A stretch of DNA of 64,000 bases from Ephydatia muelleri (lineage: Eukaryota; Porifera; Demospongiae; Spongillida; Spongillidae): positions 9,551,777-9,615,776 of the forward strand of contig JABACO010000012.1 in assembly GCA_013339895.1 (NCBI GenBank), in the 5' to 3' direction. The stretch's first letter is position 1, and each line of letters opens with the position of its first letter. Positions 1 to 11,000 of this stretch are shown one piece after another. The notes under the pieces are model-generated. The model was not told the DNA's origin. It did no database searches and saw only the letters and a program-made list of their open reading frames with translations. The position numbers were made by a program, and so were the translations under genes.

Positions 1-3000
1 TGGGTACAGTGACTCCATTGACTGGCACATTCCATTGTCCTGCACACGCAGCATTGTTGTCGTAACATGGTGGGCATTATTCGGAAACAACTGGTCAACG
101 TCAGTGGTGCTTTGCCTGACAGGGACCCACTGCAACGCGCCCATGTAAGCCGAGTCTCTCTCATAGTCTCCATTGTATTTGGACAATTCAGGCAACGCAG
201 GCATGCTAGCCTCCTCTGCCGTGGTTCCCTGTGGTATTGTGGCCACACCCTGCTGTGTTGTGGCCACACCCTGTGGTGCTGTGGCCACACCCTGTGGTGC
301 TGTGGTCACACCCTGCGGTGTCACAACTATGCCATTTTGTGCAGTTGTTACGCTTACAGGTGCCATCACGTTGCCTGCACCTCTGTCTGTCAGATCGCTA
401 GGCGACCCCAGGAACATAGGAAGATTGCAAGGTGCCAAATGATGGCCATCTGTAGGGAACATGAGATGAGAGCTCGTGAGGTCAGCGAGGTCAGCATTGT
501 TAGAGATGTGGTCATCCATAGCTGATCCCACAACAATGGTAGGGGCGTTTTGAATATTGGCAGTGGGGTTGCCCTCTGACTCTCTGCTGTTGTCAAGTTG
601 GGGGGCCACCTCCATTGCCCTCACAAGGTGGCTGTACGCTTCATCGTCTTGGGGTGCGAGGAGGATGGCACCCCCCTGTGTCCTCCCGGAGGTGGGGATC
701 TTGACCAGTTGACTGTATCCCTCCCCCGTCGTGCCATCTGTTGTGTTGGGAATGGCTGTCACCAGCAACCCAACCAGCCCAGTAGACACACACGCTCCTC
801 TTGGGGTCGTTAGCCCCGAAGTGTCATCTGAGCCTCTTAGGTCTGGGCCTCCTAGGTGTGGGATGGGGACTGTCACCACAATGCCTTCCTGCGTCCCAGC
901 CGAACCGGCTTTTGCGGCTGCGTCGACCTCTGAGGTGTTATCGGACGAAGAGTAGCCGGAGAGTTGAAGGATGTGGTAGGTGTGGTCGTCCATGGCATCG
1001 CCCTCGTTTCCATTGGCCGAGACGACATCACAGAACTGCATGCTCAGGTTGTGTGTCATGAATGTCGAGGTAGGAAGCAGTGTGGGAGAACCTTCGGGGG
1101 TGTGGCAGTCATGTGACTGGAGTGCAGCGGAGGGCTGAGCCGATGAGAGGAGCACCTGGTGTTGTGCGCTCTGGCCTGATGTGGACAGGTGCACATTCCC
1201 TTCAGGAAGGAACTCCCTGATCTCAGAGTAGTCATGGGATACATGAAGCCTTTGATCCCCCCGAACTGGACCCACTTCAGCGTAGTCTTCAGAGGAAATG
1301 TGGGGCAGGTGGACATCCATGGTCTGCTGGTAATATGGGATATGTCTGTGAGGTGGTGGTGGCGGTAGTGGTGTCGAACCAGTCTTGAAGCCAAGGGCAC
1401 CTGCTGCCACAGAGCTAGGGTGTGAGAGGGGAGGAGGGAGGGAGGGAGGAAGGGAGGGAGGGAGGAAGGGAGGGAGGGATAGAGGGAGGGAGGGAGGGAG
1501 GGAGGGAGGGGGGAGGGGGGAGGGAGAAGTAAGGAAGGAACAAGGGAAGGGAGAGGAAAGTGTGAGACTGGCTGTGTAAACAATGCACTCTTTGATGCTA
1601 AGGGAATTGCATTCATATGATCACTTACTGCTCAGATAGCTTCTCTCTGTTTGCATTCATCCCTTCAACTGTGCATGAAAGAAAAGGAAAGCTATTGTGA
1701 GTCTCTTTGCAAACACCTCTTGTCCTTTTCAGAGGAGTCAGTGACAGCTAGGTGAGAATGAGCCTTTTGAATGGTCCCACTGGAGCTATGCTTTCTCCTA
1801 CTCAATGATCCTTTTGTTGCCAAGGTGTTAATTTGATCTTCCCCTGATTCGGTGATATGTACCCTCCTCTCCCCATGATGTACTCCTTCTCTACATCTCC
1901 CCCTCCCCATGTACCCTCTTCCTCCCCATGTACCCTCCTCTCCCCATGTACCCTCTTCCTCCCCATGTACCCTCCCCCTCCCCATGTCCCACATTCCCCC
2001 TGTGAACAGCATGTGCATCAAAAGCTCGTACATGCAAAGCCCAAACTTTTAAAGCCCAGGACCCAATACTTTTAAAGCCCAGGACTCAATGCCTTTTTGC
2101 TGTGGAGCACATAAACGGACTCCAAGTGTTATCTTATATGGATGCCCCCCCCCCCCCCAAACCCCCCCAGATGGACCAACTTACACTCTGAGGCTTCTTT
2201 TCGTACATGTCTTCTGCACATTGAGAATATGACTACCCCCAGGACCACAATGACCAGCAGCGAGATGGCACTCACTCCTAGGATAATGTATAGCCACGTG
2301 TTGGAGGAACGGACTGAAAAGAGAGCAGGGTCAAACAGGCCCTGGCCTGCGTCTGTACTGGCTGTGCTCTTTGTTGGGGTACCACTTCCTTCGGAGTCAT
2401 TGTTCGCCCCAGAAGCTGTCGACGTTGCTTGCCAAGGCGTCGGTAAACGTTCAGTGCTCTGGGTTGCCATGGGAATTGTTGTCGCGACTTGGGATGGTTC
2501 TGGAGGAGTGGTCGACAAAGTTGAAGTGTCAGGCTGACTCAATACAATGGGACACCCTTTGTCTGAAGAGCGTATATAGGTTTTCGGGTAGCATGTCATT
2601 ATGTTCTTGTAGTAGTCTGCCCTCTCCAATTTAACTTTCATGCTCGGGGTCAGCTCTCCCCTCGGGACCGTCCCCTGGCACCAGTAATACCCCGCGGTCA
2701 CGTTCTCCGTCGGAGCGTTCAGCGAGCGCACTGCAAGTCCGACGCGCGTCGTTGTGTTCGACTCGCTCATGTCTTGTAGCTCGTAACGGCTGCTGTTGAT
2801 GATTAACACGGGAAGGAGAGGGTCCAAGGTGGGCGAGAAATACCAGTGCAGCTGCACAGGTCCTGGTCCGGCGATGGCGCAGTCGAGTAGTAGCACCTGG
2901 TTGATGTACGGGTTGCACGCGATGATGGCAGGAGGCTGGCGATCGTACATGTACTCCGATGTACAATCCATACCTGAAATAGAATTAAGGAGACAAAGTG

Positions 3001-3186
3001 AGCGGATAAGTAGCGTTCTGCGGTGCACAGGCGTTAAAGTCTAATGGATGCGTGTGCAGAATCCTTCGCTCTCCACAACACTGTAATATTATAGCATCCG
3101 TGGGGTCGCAGCCACTTACTGGTGCTGCTTGATCGCTGCAATGACAGTGCAAAGATGCACCATAGAAGCACACACTTGCAATGCAT
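1..3186 (-). CDS. Single-Ig-domain membrane receptor with YxxL/I/V-rich tail (5' part, runs off left edge)
   Basis: Three exons fit together in frame: 3186-3120 (ATG in a hydrophobic signal peptide, donor GTAAGT), 2973-2185 (acceptor TTCTATTTCAG, donor GTAAGT) and 1403 or 1400 down to at least position 1. Phases 1/1 match at both junctions. Exon 2 encodes one Ig-like domain with the Cys54, Trp66, Cys121 pattern (LHWYF, then YYWCQG), three N-glycosylation sequons, a Ser/Thr/Pro-rich stalk, a transmembrane helix (LYIILGVSAISLLVIVVLG) and a basic stop-transfer (CRRHVRK). Exon 3 gives more than 460 cytoplasmic residues with YAEV (about 1285-1272), YSEI (1233-1219), YHIL (978-967), YSQL (717-706) and YSHL (635-624), plus a seven-residue GVATAPQ-type repeat near 340-230. 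No kinase or other enzyme domain is seen in the window. Inferred role: cell-surface recognition or adhesion receptor signalling through phosphotyrosine. I cannot name an orthologue. Confidence 0.72.
1400..1406 (-). promoter_or_regulatory. NAGNAG tandem splice acceptor of receptor exon 3
   Basis: On the minus strand the acceptor reads CTGTGGCAGCAG followed by GTGCCC. Splicing after either CAG keeps the frame, so isoforms would differ by one residue just inside the membrane: the codon split with exon 2 becomes either TCA-GGT or TGT. Only the sequence is seen; use of both sites is inferred. Confidence 0.5.
1432..2160. repeat. Low-complexity arrays in the receptor intron
   Basis: The intron 1404-2184 holds a GGGA/GGAGG purine array (about 1432-1531), a CCTCCCCATGTACC minisatellite (about 1860-1990, roughly nine imperfect copies) and a C homopolymer near 2147-2159, 25 bp inside the splice donor. 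Long frames through these arrays encode only repeat peptides. Confidence 0.85.
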
Positions 3187-6027
3187 GGCCTTCTTGCGTC
3201 GCTATCACCTCGTCCTATACACTTCTTCATGTGTGCCATAGACTTCGTAAAAGTCGGCTTTTCTTAAAGTTTGAACCGGAAGTGCCCGCCCACAAAACGT
3301 CATTGGGCAATGCATTCCATTCTGGAGTTACTCCCGGCATTCGAGGTGTACATATCCCTTTGGGGACTGCGAGACACGCCCCCTTCATTGCCCATGCTTC
3401 ACAAATGAAGTATTGTCAATGATAGGAAGAGCGAGAGAAGGGGATGGGGATATGGAAGGGGAAAGAGCTCCATGAATGGCAGGTTGCAGTGAAGAGTAGA
3501 CATCAATGGTTGCCTTGTGGCGGTCACATTCAATAGTTATCCCAACATCCTAACAATGGTTACCATATCAACTAAAGTCTCGTCACCTCCTATTTTCTTC
3601 GAGTTCTGCCAGATGTGGCTGATGTTCCCCTCTTGCATACATATTGCCTTTAATGGTGAAAGAAACACATGTTACCAATGGTAGCCAATTCTCCAGACCA
3701 GGACAATGCATCCTCTCGAACTTGTCCTGGTCAAGAGGTGAGTCTGATGGGTGAGAGAAAAAAAGTTAGGTTTCAGTTTTTATTAACTTCTCTCTGTGTT
3801 ACTCCCATTTTGACGTCCTGGAGAGGTTGCTTGAATCGATTTCTATAAGCAGCAAAGGGATCTTGAAAAACGTGGGCGCAGCCTTTATGAGTGTGAAGAA
3901 TGATGTGCAGGCTTTACATCTGACACATCAGTGACCTCATGAATAATGATGCCCTTGCTGACCCTTTACATCTTCCATTAGTAGTAACATGCTCACACAA
4001 CCTACTAACAAAATTTCAATAGTTGAAGCATGAGGCACAAAGGGTGGGCCTGGAACCACACACCTCTTCATATTGACTGAGATCCTCAGAGTCAAGCCTC
4101 CAAACTGCCCTCTTGAAAGGAACTGACCTTTTTGATGTCTCACCCTGTTGGGATATATTGAGCTGTGAATTTCATTGTAGTAGACTACTTATATTGTTTA
4201 CAGAGGCCTGTAGGCTTATTGGTGGTTCAACACAGACACCGCTAAACCATATAATGAGGTGTTAGCCTCCAGACATTGCGGTGTAAAAAGAGGAGGGCCT
4301 TCACATGTACGTAACTCTTTCTTAATTCCACTTCAGATATTAATATTAATCTTACCAGTTTCCTTCCCATCCAATCACGAAACTTGGTGTGAGAGAGTTG
4401 GATAAAATCACCAGCAAATAATGAGGGTGGAAGAGGAGAAGGGAAGAAGTGTAGGGCAAGAAGAGGAAGGGGTAGAGAAGGGAGAGATTAAGGGAAAGAG
4501 GCTTGGAGTACTTTTTTATTCATGTCCAATTGATTCTTCACACCCAAGCTGGAGATTGCATTATTGTGGCTTCATAGACCCTAAGTGCTAGCCTTTACCA
4601 CATACTTGGAAAATGTGTCTGAGTTGTACGAGTTGTACTAAACTTGTACCAGACTTGTGTGATTTGTACAAATTAAGAAGAGTAGTGCACTGGCATGATT
4701 TAAACGTTGCAGCTCAGTAGCTATTTTAATTTGACACAATATATGGTGCTGTGTGTATGTGTGTATGTGTGTTGTTGTATGCGTTTTTTGGTGAGGTAGT
4801 AGATGTGTCTTTTTGAGTGTAGATAAGTTGGTTTGGGCAGGGGAGGAAGGTATTAGATAATAACTGATCAATGGATTTTGGGCTAGTTATACCCACTTGC
4901 ACGCACAAACTGATGCTGCTTTACACATGCAGAGCAGAATCTCTTCCACATATATATTTTTAAAGGATGCTCTTCAATAACAAAGGCTGTGATCTACACA
5001 GACTGCAACTCATTATTTGTAACACAGCCTAGGGCAATATTTTGTATTTCACTTGGGTACAGGTATAATGACAGGCTATTTTAATTAGAGGTAAAGTATT
5101 GATTTAATTTTAAATGTTATAGACTAATTGACATCAGATAAGAACAAGATAAGATGAGATCTTGACAATTAAGGAATTTTTGATTTTTTGACTTTCTTTC
5201 TGAGAGTGAACAATGGATTGAAAACTGCATATGCTGTCAAGGCTCCCTCCGAGTGACCTGCTGGTTAAGTGCGTGCAATGTGGTTTGAAACAATTTCAAC
5301 AAAGACTATTTTTCACGTGATCCACAAAGGAAACCACACTGTAATGAAAATGACTGATCTACATGTATATAGAATTGACCAATGATGGGGATCTGTGGAT
5401 CTGTGAAACATGTAATCAATTTGATGTGGCCCCTGCAAGACTTTATTCTTAGTTCCCGCCCCCCCCCATTTTTTTTTTAACCAGCTAGGAGCGAGGTGGC
5501 AGTAACGTGTGAAGAGGCATGGATTTGCTGACACATTGCTCCTTAAGCAACTTAAAAATAATATTCCTGTTAATGCATTTCTTGCATTCCCCCACCCCCT
5601 TTCGAAACTCCTAAATGCAATGTGAGGTCATGGAGCTTACCTAGTGCGTGTAATGTGGTTTGAAACCATGGTGTATAAATATGCCCTACGTTTCTAATTG
5701 AATATTAGCTGGTCATTATACCTGAACCTATGAGTATCAAGTGAGTAACAACACACTTTGAATAAATAAAATAATTAAATAAAACTGAGTTGCAGTCTTG
5801 CCAGGCAGATTACAGCCTCCGTTATTGAAAAGTAAAAAAAAAAAAAAAAATCAAATGTATGTGGAAGACTTTGCATGTGTAAAACAATATCAGTGTGTGC
5901 ATGTAGCTAGCTCAAAATCAACTCTGTGATCAGTTATTATCAAGTACCCTCCTCCCTTGCCCAAACCAACTCCTCTTGCATAAACAACACAGGCATCTAC
6001 CCTCACCAAAAAACGCATGCACACAGC

Positions 6028-6083
6028 ATATACATACATACATACATACATACATACATACATACATACATACATACATACAT

Positions 6084-6134
<51 letters not shown>
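6028..6134. repeat. CATA/CA microsatellite
   Basis: About 13 to 14 CATA tetramers run directly into about 20 CA dimers. The short frames across it (His/Thr or Cys/Val repeats) are artefacts. Confidence 0.95.
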
Positions 6135-6136
<2 letters not shown>

Positions 6137-6470
6137 AACAAGGAAAGTATAAGTCTTTCATGGTCATGCTTGTATAACGTGATGCTCAGCTACCATTAAG
6201 CCTGCATTTTTGCCCTCCTGACTGCTCACACACGGTTACGTCTTGTGTGTGTCAATTGCCGCTTTTAAAAATCAACATCTGTCGGTATAATACCGTTATT
6301 TGGTTTGATCTTAATTATAACTGGAAAAGGTTTCTCTTCTAATACGGTACTGAATTCGGACACTCGAATGTTACGTGTTGACCCTGCATCATTTGCATAT
6401 TTGGTTACCAGAAGTACCTATCAAAACCCTCTCTTATATTACAGCATCGGCCCTTTTTTATTGTTTTCAT

Positions 6471-6512
6471 ATTAAAGTTACGGGGGCGAAAATTCGCCCC
6501 CGTAACTTTAAT
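6471..6512. repeat. Perfect hairpin, 20-bp arms, 2-nt loop
   Basis: ATTAAAGTTACGGGGGCGAA at 6471-6490 is followed by AA and then its exact reverse complement at 6493-6512. The arms are perfect and the loop is two bases. It lies about 430 bp upstream of the MPND start. It could be a tiny foldback element or a structured regulatory site; no target duplication is obvious. Confidence 0.85.
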
Positions 6513-6662
6513 AATAAAATAGCGCCCGGGGACGAGGCTATATAACGTGATGTCTGCGCACGTACGGTACCCATCCCGAAGAACAAGCTGGCCTAAGGAA
6601 AGGAAAGAACTGTCCTCGTAGCACGTCCTGGGAGTAGTTGATTTATGCACCTACACCCCGCT

Positions 6663-6690
6663 CCCCCCCCCCCCCCCCCCCCCCCCCCCC
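6663..6690. repeat. C28 homopolymer
   Basis: Twenty-eight uninterrupted C residues upstream of the MPND gene. Runs like this are error-prone in assembly and can form i-motif or G-quadruplex structures. Confidence 0.95.
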
Positions 6691-6946
6691 GCTTGCAGGG
6701 GTGGGAGATAACATACCGGTATAATTTGACGCGGAGCGGAGTATCCTTTAGGACCCGGGGAGTTTGAATAAGTACGGGCGTTTGACGTGAAATTGTATAC
6801 TTTGATAGTCAAATCGCCCCCAGGCTCGGGCAGTTTGAACTAAATATAATACAATTTCAAATCCCCCCACCTAAGCCTACGGGGGTGGACGGGGTGCATG
6901 CACAGCAGGCGGGGAATGATAAAATTAAAATTAATGCACGCCCAAG

Positions 6947-7919
6947 ATGGCGGTTGGTCGAGGGCTGTCGATGCTTGCTCTCGTTAATGACCGCACCTTG
7001 GAGCCCGGAGAGCGAGTGCTGACCTTCGACTACATGGTGCGCGCTACGTTGTGATGCGAAGTGAACGTCCTAACCCAGTGGGTGTGCGTATACTCGCAGG
7101 GGCAAAGGTACGAGGCGGATTTACTTGCCGACGGCATGATATTCTGGAACGACGAAAAGTATTCGTCTCCGTACGCGTGGGCTTCGCAATGCAAGAACCT
7201 CGTCAACCCAGACCACAAGACTGGAATAGGATGGGGGCATGTGAGTTCTGGATCTTCTATTTTTGTCCAGTGTCACGTGCCACTCTTGTGCCCCAGTGGG
7301 ATTTTTGGTTTGTATACTTTATACTCGGGTGTGGGTGTGGGTGTGGTATTGGAATATGGGCAAAAATGGCAAGCTTGTCCGTGGGGATGGGTGGGGCGGG
7401 GCGGGGGCGTGGTAATCAATATGTCGTCCCAGGATGTTTGTGTTTTTAAGGCTAGTTGTCCTCACTATAGGGGTAGGTCATGTGTTGGCCTGGGGACTAC
7501 ACTATAGGGATAGGTCATGTGTTGGCCTGGGGACTACACTATAGGGGTAGGTCATGAGTTGGCCTGGGGACTACACTATAGGGCTAGGTCATGTGTTGGC
7601 CTGGGGACTACACTATAGGTGTAGGTCATGTGTTGGCCTGGGGACTACACTATAGGGGTAGGTCATGAGTTGGCCTGGGGACTACACTATAGGGGTAGGT
7701 CATGTGTTGGCCTGGGGACTACACTATAGGGGTAGGTCATGTGTTGGCCTGGGGACTACACTATAGGGGTAGGTCATGTGTTGGCCTGGGGACTACACTA
7801 TAGGGGTAGGTCATGTGTTGGCCTGGGGACTACACTAGAACTGCTAAATGTAACATATCAGGAGGTTTACTTCTCTTAGCCATATCATACATTTGCTGCA
7901 CATCATATAATTGTGTGTA

Positions 7920-7950
<31 letters not shown>

Positions 7951-7961
7951 TGGTGTGTGTG

Positions 7962-8001
<40 letters not shown>

Positions 8002-11000
8002 GTGTCTGTGTCTGTGTGTGTTATCCAGATACGTTACAAGGGGATCAAGCTGAGTCAATACAAGAACATCTACATGAAGAAGCATCACATGCTGGCTGAC
8101 TCGGTAATGCAACACAGACCCCCCTTTGTGTGCAGTGAGATCTGTGGAGCCTAGATGTATTTGTTGAGCTCCAGATGCTCCAGATGCGTATGTACATTTC
8201 GGGGTGCACACACGTGAACATGTGGGGATGCAGACATTTTTGTCGACATGTCACTACATTGCCAAACGCAATACACATGCATGCATACACACACACTCGG
8301 CTCATGGCTCGTGAGCGCACTATTTGGAAATTGTGCGTTAAAGTGTTTAGAATTTTTGTCTACATAATTTTGTTGCAATAAAAGAGTGCAGGTCTTAGAA
8401 GTGCTATTTATCGCATATTGTAAGAAAAGTTATTGTTAAAAAAAAAAACTCGAACAACGAAAAGGCTGAAGTTAGTGATATTTGCAATCAGGGGTGAATA
8501 TATGTCATTTTAGAGATAGCCTGATGCAATGTCAGACCAAATTAGAAGTTGGTCAGACATGATCTGACATTGCTAGGTACCCGTAATTGTTATTGTATGT
8601 CATCATAGGGAAGTGTAATTTGCATCAGTCATCACAGGCTAGTCAGATCCATTGATTCAGGCAGCAGAGTAGCTATCATCATGGGCCTTCACAGGTTATA
8701 CTTCACACCAAACCACATTGATCCAGGCAGCAGAGTAGCTATCATCATGCGCCTTCACAGGTTACACTTCACACCAAATCACAGTCTAGTCTTTGCTATG
8801 TACATCACAACGCAACAAAGAGAGTGACAGGTATCCCTGTCATATGCCCATGTGACTGGTATCCCTGTCATGTGCCCATGTGACTGGTATCCCTGTCATA
8901 TGCCCATGTGACTGGTATCCCTGTCATGTGCCCATGTGACTGGTATCCCTGTCATGTGCCCATGTGACTGGTATCCCTGTCATGTGCCCATGTGACTGGT
9001 ATCCCTGTCATGTGCCCATGTGACTGGTATCCCTGTCATGTGCCCATGTGACTGGTATCCCTGTCATGTGCCCATGTGACTGGTATCCCTGTCATGTGCC
9101 CATGTGACTGGTATCCCTGTCATGTGCCCATGTGACTGGTATCCCTGTCATGTGCCCATTGCCACATTTAGCTTGGGAATGATTCTTACCTTTTCAAAGC
9201 TTCGCTGCTATTATGACCTTTAATAACAAATTGTAACATGTGATCTCCACCTTGATCATTGTGCATGTAGTGCAAATAACGAATGCCCCGCCCATTCTAT
9301 ACCTAAGCTTAGATACAATCTGATAACATGTTTGGTGGTTATGCTAGCATAAACAATCAAGTAGACAGTTTTTAATTACTTCATAAGCAATTAAGTGACA
9401 ATTGCAAGAATGAACTGACACTGGATGGCTTTGGTCGGATTTAGTCTGTCAACTATTATCTCCACCCAGGTTTAAAGGGAGGCATGTCATATAGAAGGAC
9501 ACAGAGTGCCCAATTTCAATTTTTGGCTGGCCAATTTAGGCAGTCGAATATGACATCTGTTTGATGTGACTTGATGCACCTCAAACTGCATGCTTAACAC
9601 ACGTGTAACACAAGTGTGTTTAAATTGATGGGCTCATCTCTGATTGTAGTGTGTCCTTACAGGTTATTTATGATGTCGCTAATTACGGATAATATTAAAT
9701 TCCACAACCGGTCAAAATGGCGATGTCCATAGAGATTTCGGGTCACCCTCTGCACTCACCAGAGTATTAGACACAACGATGGATGGTTATTCCCTTTGCT
9801 TAGATTACGTAGTTGTTTCCGTTATTTAATATCCCTGGTTTGGATTTTATAACTTCAATGCACTTTCCCAACAGAACCATCCCAACCTTAAAAGTTAGAT
9901 GCATAGCATATATTACGGAAAAATCCTTATTTAAGGATGTCATTAATGAACATCTTTTACATTGCATGCTTTTGCTAAGCAAGCAAATTAAGTAACGTAA
10001 ATGCTATTGCCCAATTGTATACTGATCAGCCTCCATAACAATGATGCCAATATGATCAATGTTGGATGTGTTAAAACAGGGACATCCTTATTTAAGGATT
10101 GACACCATCCTTAATTAAAGATTACAACAGTAGAGGTTATTGACCATAAAAACCATAAATCTTGATTTTCTCTGATAGTCAGTTGCTCCAGCTATACTCA
10201 CAACCAGATTCGTCGAATTAATAACTTGTGGTTAATAAGTTATGCTTATTAAATCACAACACGTCAAAATTAACGTCAAGTATAAACATGCAGTTGTATA
10301 ATGACAAACTGTCGTGTGTACTGATCTAGATGCTTGCTTCTGCTGAAACACCGGCATGGAAGCACCAACCACCACCGCTCCATCGAACAGCCGCTCCATC
10401 GAACAGTGTGCTTTCTAGCCCTATCAATGAGTACAGTACTGTGTAGAATGGTTTTGATGAGGGGGTGGTACGAGAGACCTAGGAAGTGTTGCCAATTGCC
10501 ATATGATATATGGTGGAGCTAGCCCCAATTCATCAGACTGGAGGGGACCACGCCATTGCCTATACTACACATTTACCACTGCATGGGATATACGGCACAG
10601 TCAACGAGTCCACTACGCTATCAAAAATTTTAATGATCGAAGATATACAATGGATGATGAGTTATAATAGTGATGCAATGTTCCAATGAAACTGGCACTA
10701 GTGCTTCAGTAATCCAATGGAATTTTGAAAACATTCTCTTCCGTTGCCTGGTTTGCGTAGATCACGAATGTAGTCAATCTCAGTGTTAGAACATCCAGGA
10801 CAATAAGAAGATTTCTTTTTGCACATTGTGCATACTAATTGAACTTGAGATGTTACTCCATCATATTACCCCAATGACTTTATTGGGAGAGGTATATGGT
10901 GCTTTACTGCCTAATATAGGATTAAATGATCCTAAAAATAATAATCAATTTTACCTGGCCTGATTGCCTCTCACTGTCCTCATTTTGCATGGCCATTCCC

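Larger units (their letters stand above)
3187..6946. other. Intergenic region between divergent receptor and MPND genes
   Basis: No credible coding exon was found on either strand. It contains GT-rich sequence (4740-4780), an A run near 5833-5850, a CATA/CA array (6028-6134), a perfect 20-bp-arm hairpin (6471-6512) and a 28-base C run (6663-6690). The two flanking genes start at its ends and are transcribed away from each other, so promoters should lie near 3190-3400 and 6700-6940. I see no convincing TATA box. Confidence 0.6.

Noticed and set aside
7051-7507. Open frames of 132 and 148 codons at the MPND start
   Set aside because: They read through the exon 2 donor into intron sequence; the RAMA-domain frame ends at 7240.
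7466-9162. CRISPR-like direct repeats
   Set aside because: Units are contiguous with no unique spacers, and the context is a eukaryotic intron.
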